Source: Apostichopus californicus (lineage: Eukaryota > Echinodermata > Holothuroidea > Aspidochirotida > Stichopodidae). Taken from it: a stretch of 25,561 nt of DNA. The position numbers were made by a program, and so were the translations under genes. The first letter of the stretch is position 1. Each line of letters begins with the position of its first letter. Where the stretch lies: assembly GCA_020650975.1 (NCBI GenBank), contig JAIPMN010026330.1:1-25561 (forward strand), in the 5' to 3' direction. This document shows, piece by piece, positions 20,401-25,561 of the stretch. Below the pieces are notes generated by a model. The model was not told where the DNA came from. It was given only the letters and a program-made list of their open reading frames with translations, and did not search any database.

Positions 20401-22285
20401 AGAGGTAGGAGGACATGCGGTTACATATAAGGATGAACAATGATTGTAAATTATCAGCAATTGACACGAACTCTCACACAATTTCATTTTTAGATATATG
20501 TTTTATTTATGTTGATCTGGTAGATTTGACAAGCTTTGTTGTCAGCTGCCATCCACTGATGACCTTCATATTCATGTTGTATATGACTAACTGTAAGGCT
20601 GTCTCACCAAGATAAGCTGTTGTTTGCTTATGGAATAAAGAAAGGGAAACCAATAATCATACATAACTTAATAAAACAAGGTCATCTAATTAAGGTGCGC
20701 TTTATGCCTATATCTGTCTGCCTATTATTCCTGTACGCCGATTTCCGAATAGTTTCCATTCACCCTGCACGTGTCCTCTGGTTAGATATAAACCGCACTA
20801 AAACACGGAATCTTTTGATTATTAAAATTTATTAAGAGGAGCACGAATTTTGACACTGATATTTTAAAAAGATTCAAATATTTGTATGGTCTAAACTCAA
20901 GAGTATGAACATTTTATCTCATCACGTTTTCCGCTTTTTCTTTTTCACTCTTAGCCACCCCTAAACGTACATTGAAAATAGGTTTGGTGTCACGCGTTGC
21001 AACTTATGTTAAAGATATTTATGTAATTGCACATTTTCCGCTCCATAGTTTCGACTTAAGAATGGACATGAATCATACGGTTCCCATGCACGGGAGTCGC
21101 ATAACTAATAAAAAATAAACGATTAAAGATATGTGTATTTATATATGATAATGTCTCTATTCTGAAAAAAAACTGAATGCATGTCTAATGAAACACGAAA
21201 TACATACTTTTTATTCCTTACTATATTGTTAGTTTCTCTCTACAGTATCAGTGTGGCGATTCTAAATTAATAACGAAGGCAATACGGACGTTGAAGGGTG
21301 AAAATGGCAGCTGTATATGAAAATTGTTTAACATTTTGACGGTTTAAACGCGTTTAATAGACGTCCGAGGGGGAGGGGGCGAGGGGGGGGGTAATATAAC
21401 ATCTTCATCTAACTTGGATAACCAATTTTAGATAATTTTGCCGGAAGAATCCTCCCTCCCTCGGCCTTTACACAATGGAACTACAAGCTGCTATTTTTCT
21501 GCCTTCAACAGAAATACTTCATCACGTCAACTAATCCGTTTTCTGCATGGTGACTATGCAAACCCAGTATTCGTTATTACCTCTTCATCCAAACAATCCT
21601 AGCTGTACGTGTAACCTAACTAAACATTAACAGGGCCTGAGTAAGTTAGATGAAACATGTTTTGAAAACAGCTCTTGTGTTAATTCTGTTAATAGAAGAC
21701 ATAATACGATACTAAACATTCATAAGAACATTGTTTGTTAGCTGGACAGTCAGTAATCATTATATATAATGTCAAAAATGTAAATAAAAAGAAAAAAAAC
21801 ACCCTTCTGATTTGGTGTAACATGCGCCATCTGTTTGTAAATGTGTGTAGGCAACATGTTTAAGATTAATGTTTACATTAAATATTTCAAAATGATATTT
21901 CAATTGATTGGAAAATAAAATAGAATGTCTTATATCTCAATTTGACTAGTATTATATGGTTTGGTAAAATATTTACAATATTGGCTACATTATTGATAAA
22001 GCGGTAACCAACTTCACGGTTAATTACTAACAGTATCAGGTTATGCTGAAAATAAATCAAATTTGAGACAATAATCTTCTCTAAATTACTTGTATTTCTC
22101 GCCGCTCTGGACTCACACGTCATAATTGATTTAAGCATTTTGCCCAATTATTGTGTTTATTCTTTTGACAGTTTGTTGTAAATGTTGAGGAGTCACCTCA
22201 CATCCACGTAGGTTTATCTTCATTAAATACCTACGCAGTTGCTATCATGTCAGTTTGGTCTAAAGAGACCCTCATTGTAACTTAC
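20401..22285. other. unique AT-rich sequence, no gene supported
   Basis: Frames at 20415-20615, 20620-20835 and 21887-22147 are of chance length and without recognised similarity. A 14-bp palindrome TTAAACGCGTTTAA lies at 21344-21357 and a G-rich block with G9 at 21370-21391. Confidence 0.4.
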
Positions 22286-22309
22286 CTGATGCACGTGATC
22301 CCTCCGATA
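22286..22309 (-). CDS. candidate 24-bp microexon (minus strand)
   Basis: Minus strand: acceptor ...ATGTTTTAG, then 24 bases, then a textbook donor CAG|GTAAGTTAC. Read in the phase left by the candidate exon at 22451-22544 it gives IGGITCI, which extends a hydrophobic stretch begun in that exon. The intron between them would be 141 bp. The acceptor has a weak pyrimidine tract, and 24-bp exons are unusual, so confidence is low. Confidence 0.22.
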
Positions 22310-22450
22310 CTAAAACATTATTTGTTTATATTGTTTATAGTTTCCTTACATTTGGTATAGCAACAGCTTGGTTTGCTTACATTCCGCAGTGAATGGTTTC
22401 TTCTCCGAATTTGTCATTTTATGCCAGAGTGGGCGCTCTCGTATACTCAC

Positions 22451-22544
22451 ATTACAAATAGAGCGAACCAATGTATCTCTTCAAATTCATTAAATAATGT
22501 GTTCCTGTTTGACTTAGCTCCTCCTTGCCAACCCCTCCCCGACC
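22451..22544 (-). CDS. candidate 94-bp exon with start of a membrane segment (minus strand)
   Basis: Minus strand: acceptor ATCATTCTCCAG, donor AT|GTGAGTATAC. The frame reads a Gly/Arg-rich start, then NTLFNEFEEIHWFALFV. It ends in phase 2, matching the next candidate exon (22286-22309), so the joined text HWFALFVIIGGITCI would form most of a membrane helix. A second frame is open almost to the end (stopping at the last full codon), which weakens the case. No family recognised. Confidence 0.25.
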
Positions 22545-23308
22545 CTGGAGAATGATTCTAATGACTTTATATTATCAAAGAATACCGGAGTAGAGATTTA
22601 TGGGAGGTTTGAGTATAGACTTCTAGAATTAGCCCTTGTATTTGTGTGTAGAGAAAATTGTTATACTATGGTAGCATTGTTGAATCGTCATCTGACATTT
22701 AATGATGTTTATATGAGATATTTTTTATGTAACAAACATTCCTTTCAGTCAATAACCTGTGAAAAGTTGCTTCGCGAAGAAATGAACGGACACAGGATTT
22801 AATATCAAACTTATTTGATACGTTTTTAATATAGTAACGAATTATGATATGCACTCAGCAGAGTGAAATGAAATAATCACTAAGCATCTAGTGGAGGGAA
22901 GGGGGGGGGGGGGGGTTGATTGACAGCTGAATTTGTAATAGTTAAATTTTTAGTTTGTAGCTTGTAGCACGCCATTACATCTGACTAAACCTTGTAGTAT
23001 TTAAAAGTCTATCCGTTTCTTTGTTTAGCATTTCTTTGACAGTGTGTGCAGAAGGAAGATTATTTATTCCGCATCTAAACTTGACATTGAGGACAGTGCT
23101 ATTATCATTACCAGATATAAACTTGTAACTGGCCTATCTGAATTCCCTGTTCGATACACGACAATTATAAATCTTTTCCCCCTGGTGAGAAACAAAGTTG
23201 AATACTCTTTTGTCTTATTTATTTGTTCCACATTAATTAATATCTCTCTGTCTGTTCTTAACATTACCGTTACTAATTAACAGGAACATGAATCTATGTC
23301 TCTCTTAC
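22545..23308. other. mostly unique sequence with G15 and competing exon-like blocks
   Basis: G15 lies at 22901-22915. A plus-strand block at 23052-23184 has a long pyrimidine-rich acceptor (TTTCTTTGACAGTGTGTGCAG), a donor CTG|GTGAGA and 44 open codons. On the minus strand an overlapping block around 23118-23186 also has acceptor CTCACCAG and donor CTG|GTAATG with an open frame. They cannot both be exons; chance is likely for at least one. Confidence 0.25.
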
Positions 23309-23344
23309 CTCTTCTACTGGTAGATTACCCTGTCCGTCACAGAC
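23309..23344 (-). CDS. candidate 36-bp microexon (minus strand)
   Basis: Minus strand: acceptor TTTCTCTACCTTTCAG with a good pyrimidine tract, donor GAAGAG|GTAAGAGAG. Exactly 12 codons, and only one frame is open: VCDGQGNLPVEE. The CxGxGxLP pattern recalls a zinc-knuckle half (DnaJ- or TMEM106-like), and the spacing also resembles a degenerate EF-hand loop without its first Asp; both are guesses. It has the best splice signals of the candidate exons and lies about 260 bp from the CRE array. Confidence 0.3.
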
Positions 23345-23603
23345 CTGAAAGGTAGAGAAATATTATATTCATGAGATTTTAAAATTGAATTTCAGGAAAT
23401 ATAATATGGCAAAGCAAAAAATGTATAAGTTAGAATGATATATTTTCACAAATATCACAGTAAACTATCCTGGCAGGTAAAGGCACATCTACATTGAACA
23501 CCCTAAAGTCAATAAAGGAGACAGACTCGTCAATGTAAGATGCACGGACTTAATAACATGAATATAAACATCAGCTTTATAGGGAAGACATAGTTAGTTT
23601 TAA
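23345..23603. other. AT-rich spacer, nothing seen
   Basis: Lies between the microexon candidate and the CRE array. No motif or repeat recognised. Confidence 0.4.
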
Positions 23604-23733
23604 ACCCGTCATCAAACACTGAGTGACGTCATCAAACACCGAGTGACGTCATTAAACACCGAGTGACGTCATTTAACACTGAGTGACATCATTAAACACT
23701 GAGTGACGTCATTAAACACTGAGTGACGTCATA
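23604..23733 (+). repeat. 20-bp minisatellite that builds an array of CRE sites
   Basis: Units GTCAT(C/T)AAACAC(C/T)GAGTGAC start at 23608 and every 20 bp to 23708, with a partial unit at 23728. Each junction forms TGACGTCA, the full palindromic CRE known to bind CREB/ATF factors, at 23624, 23644, 23664, 23704 and 23724; the junction at 23684 is TGACATCA. The 20-bp step is close to two helical turns, so the sites face nearly the same side. Confidence 0.95.
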
Positions 23734-23741
23734 ATGATGAA

Positions 23742-23755
23742 CTTCTCGCGAGAAG
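23742..23755. promoter_or_regulatory. 14-bp palindrome containing TCTCGCGAGA
   Basis: CTTCTCGCGAGAAG is a perfect palindrome. Its centre TCTCGCGAGA is a known vertebrate promoter element bound by BANP and found at CpG-type promoters. It lies nine bases after the CRE array. Together they look like a promoter or enhancer, possibly for a minus-strand gene that includes 23309-23344; that link is inference. Confidence 0.45.
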
Positions 23756-24703
23756 GGAAAAGAGGGCAGTATTCAAAGATAGACCCCAGAACATTGTGGT
23801 TCGGATCGACGTAGCACACAAAGCATCATAATAGTTACCCCGCCCCCACACCCCTCTCCCTTCGTCTTAGATATTCTGTTTCTATAGTATTGTTGATCGT
23901 GTATAGATATCTATGAACGTTTGGGAAATGTAGTTGTATGTTGAACACATAAAATAAGAGACACAATGGGAGAATAAAATAGACTAGTGTAGATCTGTTA
24001 ACACTCATTACAAAGTACCATGAAATATAATAAACCCTGCACACATTGTTTTCTTTTTAAATGTACTATGGGTGTGTGTATGTTTAATTGGTAGTTTTTA
24101 CATGTTCACATAATCAGTTTTCCAATAGTTGACCCTCTGTTCAACGTTAGGCAATGAACATTTAGACCAGGAAGTGACGGCCTGTAAATTTAGGAATATT
24201 TAGATTGGGTTTATATAACCGATACGCCCTGTGTGTCTATTAGACTAGTATAGGCAGAACTTTGATCTACACCCCATCTCCCAGCCCCCCCCCCCCCCTC
24301 TCCTCCCACTCGGGCTCAAGCTCCTTCGAGATGCTATTTTGTTTAAATTTTATTTAGCAGTCATGCAAAAGACAAAATCTACAATTATCTTAAAACCACT
24401 ATTAGTTCAGATTCACCGTTGACTTTGTTTGTATCATAATGCTGCTGCTTATTCATAGTACTGTACATACAGAGGATCGTACAAAACGACGTTTCATGAA
24501 AAAGAAATAAAAACCTTAAATTTAATCGTTTAGTTAAACTTTTAAGTAATCACCTCTACTTTTCCTAGTATGTTTAAGTACATCAAGCTGATGCAACCTA
24601 CCTTAAATCCATTTGTTAATTTCAAGTTAAACCCAGATACGTCCTTTCATATATAAGCCTGTTTGGACCCACACATTCATATCAGTCACGCATATATACA
24701 TTA
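23756..24703. other. unique sequence with C14, no gene supported
   Basis: C14 lies at 24285-24298 within a pyrimidine-rich block. A minus-strand donor-like site near 24597 (AAG|GTAGGT) ends a short open stretch DVSGFNLKLTNGFK, but no usable acceptor precedes it. Confidence 0.4.
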
Positions 24704-24900
24704 CAGGGGCGTATCCAGGATTTTTTAACCCGGGGGGCGCGAATTACTATCTAAGCGGAGCGCCACCATCGGTTGGCGCGCAGCGTACAAGAAAATTTCT
24801 GGTTTTGACACCCCCCAGATCACCGGAAATGGCACTTCTCGGGCTTGAAATGACCAACCAGATGTACACTCTTGCCTGAAAACCAAGAATTTCCCAATAG
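24704..24900 (+). mobile_element. hAT-like element, copy C (right end not found)
   Basis: Starts CAGGGGCGTATCCAGG, a typical hAT-type end, followed by a G-rich arm (CCCGGGGGGCGCG) and the core module at 24746-24844. The eight bases before it are ATACATTA; I did not find them again downstream, so the right end is missing or too decayed, and the end coordinate is approximate. No coding capacity. Confidence 0.65.
24746..24844 (+). repeat. shared transposon core module, copy 6
   Basis: ACTATCTAAGCGGAGCG, then GCGCCACCATCGGTTGGCGC and GCAGCGTACAAG. Second hairpin as CCGGAAATGGCACTTCTCGG, with a weaker stem than in copies A and B. Confidence 0.9.
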
Positions 24901-25291
24901 TTTTTTTGTCAACCATAACCTTTTTCAAGATTGTCACTAGTCACACATCATGTTCGACCTCATCACATCTCATGTGGATCATTGCTTTTTGTAGGTGATT
25001 CTACGTCGCGGCCCACAACACCCGTAAGCACCATTTTTAAGGTTTTAAGCCCATTATTTGTTCAGAATTTGAAAATTCACAATTCTCGTGCATAATTTCA
25101 CTTCAAAACATACGCATAACGTTGCAAAAAATTTCATCTATGGACAACCAATTTAGAAAAACCTCCTTCAACCCCTAACAGACCGGTCAAAATTGAATTA
25201 AAAATGATATCTGCAGTTTGCTTTAAAATTCGAATAATTGAAACGAGGCTGAAATAACTAACTATTATCTGTTTATTGTGCAATGCTCCAC
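24901..25291. other. AT-rich sequence, possibly the rest of element C
   Basis: No second element end and no gene found. Part may belong to the element that begins at 24704. Confidence 0.3.
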
Positions 25292-25561
25292 CAGTGGCGT
25301 AACGATGAAACTGGGGGGCTGCTGGCCCAAAGGGCCCCCTATCAGGAGGCCTAGCAATGGCGTCCGCAGAAATGGGGGTTCAGTAGGTCATATAGGTGTA
25401 ACACACTACTTGATACTATTTAAGCGGAGCGCCACCATCGGTTGGCGCGGAACGCACAACGATTTTTTTGGCCCAAAAATACTCCTAGATCGTCGGAAAT
25501 GACACTTCCCGTTCAAGTTGCATTTACACATCGGTTATTTTGAGATCTCATGTCTTAGGAT
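25292..25561 (+). mobile_element. hAT-like element, copy D (cut by the window end)
   Basis: Starts CAGTGGCGTAACGATG, then a G-rich arm (CTGGGGGGCTGCTGGCCC, AAGGGCCCCCTATC), then the core module at 25415-25511. The start differs from those of copies A, B, C and the composite element, yet the core is the same. The plus frame 25278-25502 across it is not meaningful. Confidence 0.75.
25415..25511 (+). repeat. shared transposon core module, copy 7
   Basis: ACTATTTAAGCGGAGCG, then GCGCCACCATCGGTTGGCGC and GGAACGCACAAC. Second hairpin decayed to GTCGGAAATGACACTTCCCG. Confidence 0.9.

Noticed and set aside
24597..24640. Minus-strand exon DVSGFNLKLTNGFK with donor AAG|GTAGGT
   Set aside because: The upstream AG has no pyrimidine tract and the frame is closed by a stop just before it.
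1..25561. tRNA, rRNA, snRNA or transposase/reverse-transcriptase genes
   Set aside because: No B-box-type GGTTCGAATC in a fitting context, no rRNA-like blocks, and no frame with hAT, Tc1 or RT motifs.

Overview
The window looks like non-coding eukaryotic DNA, most likely from a marine invertebrate. It is AT-rich, has no long open reading frame, contains an assembly gap (N run), many minisatellites, many C/G homopolymer tracts and several short non-autonomous DNA transposons with hAT-type ends (CAGTGGCGG..., 8-bp target duplications). An echinoderm such as a sea cucumber is my guess from the repeat style only. I see no bacterial gene organisation, tRNA, rRNA or transposase gene.

Layout. 1-72 may be the last 23 codons and stop of a plus-strand gene, followed by a 3'UTR-like AT-rich stretch with AATAAA signals and a 164-bp tandem duplication (750-1067). 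From 1068 to 7241 the sequence is mostly unique AT-rich DNA with a 31-bp minisatellite (2893-3104). The stretch 7242-8954 is a 1.7-kb transposon-like element bounded by TATGCGCC target duplications. A second 359-bp element sits inside it, with its own CGTATAAC duplication. Next come a 296-bp tandem duplication (9063-9638) and a 65-bp minisatellite (10158-10418). Two copies (about 93% alike) of a 398-bp hAT-like MITE follow at 13581 (cut by the N gap) and 15131-15528 (complete). Further on are a 27-bp array (16187-16549), a 55-bp array (16646-16826), a CT-rich tract (17251-17438) and a dimeric 51-bp array (17533-18046). The stretch 18047-22285 is featureless. The end carries candidate minus-strand microexons (22286-23344), a 20-bp array of CRE sites next to a TCTCGCGAGA palindrome (23604-23755), and two more elements of the transposon family (24704 on, and 25292 to the window end).

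The most interesting points are these. (1) A roughly 90-bp module with two hairpins occurs seven times, in elements whose ends differ. (2) The nested insertion has its own empty-site paralogue in the window. (3) Two minisatellites are built on palindromic bZIP-type sites: TGACGTCA every 20 bp, and ATTACGTAAC every 27 bp with a superimposed 81-bp higher-order period. Coding calls are weak throughout; short open frames with splice-like borders are expected by chance in DNA of this composition.
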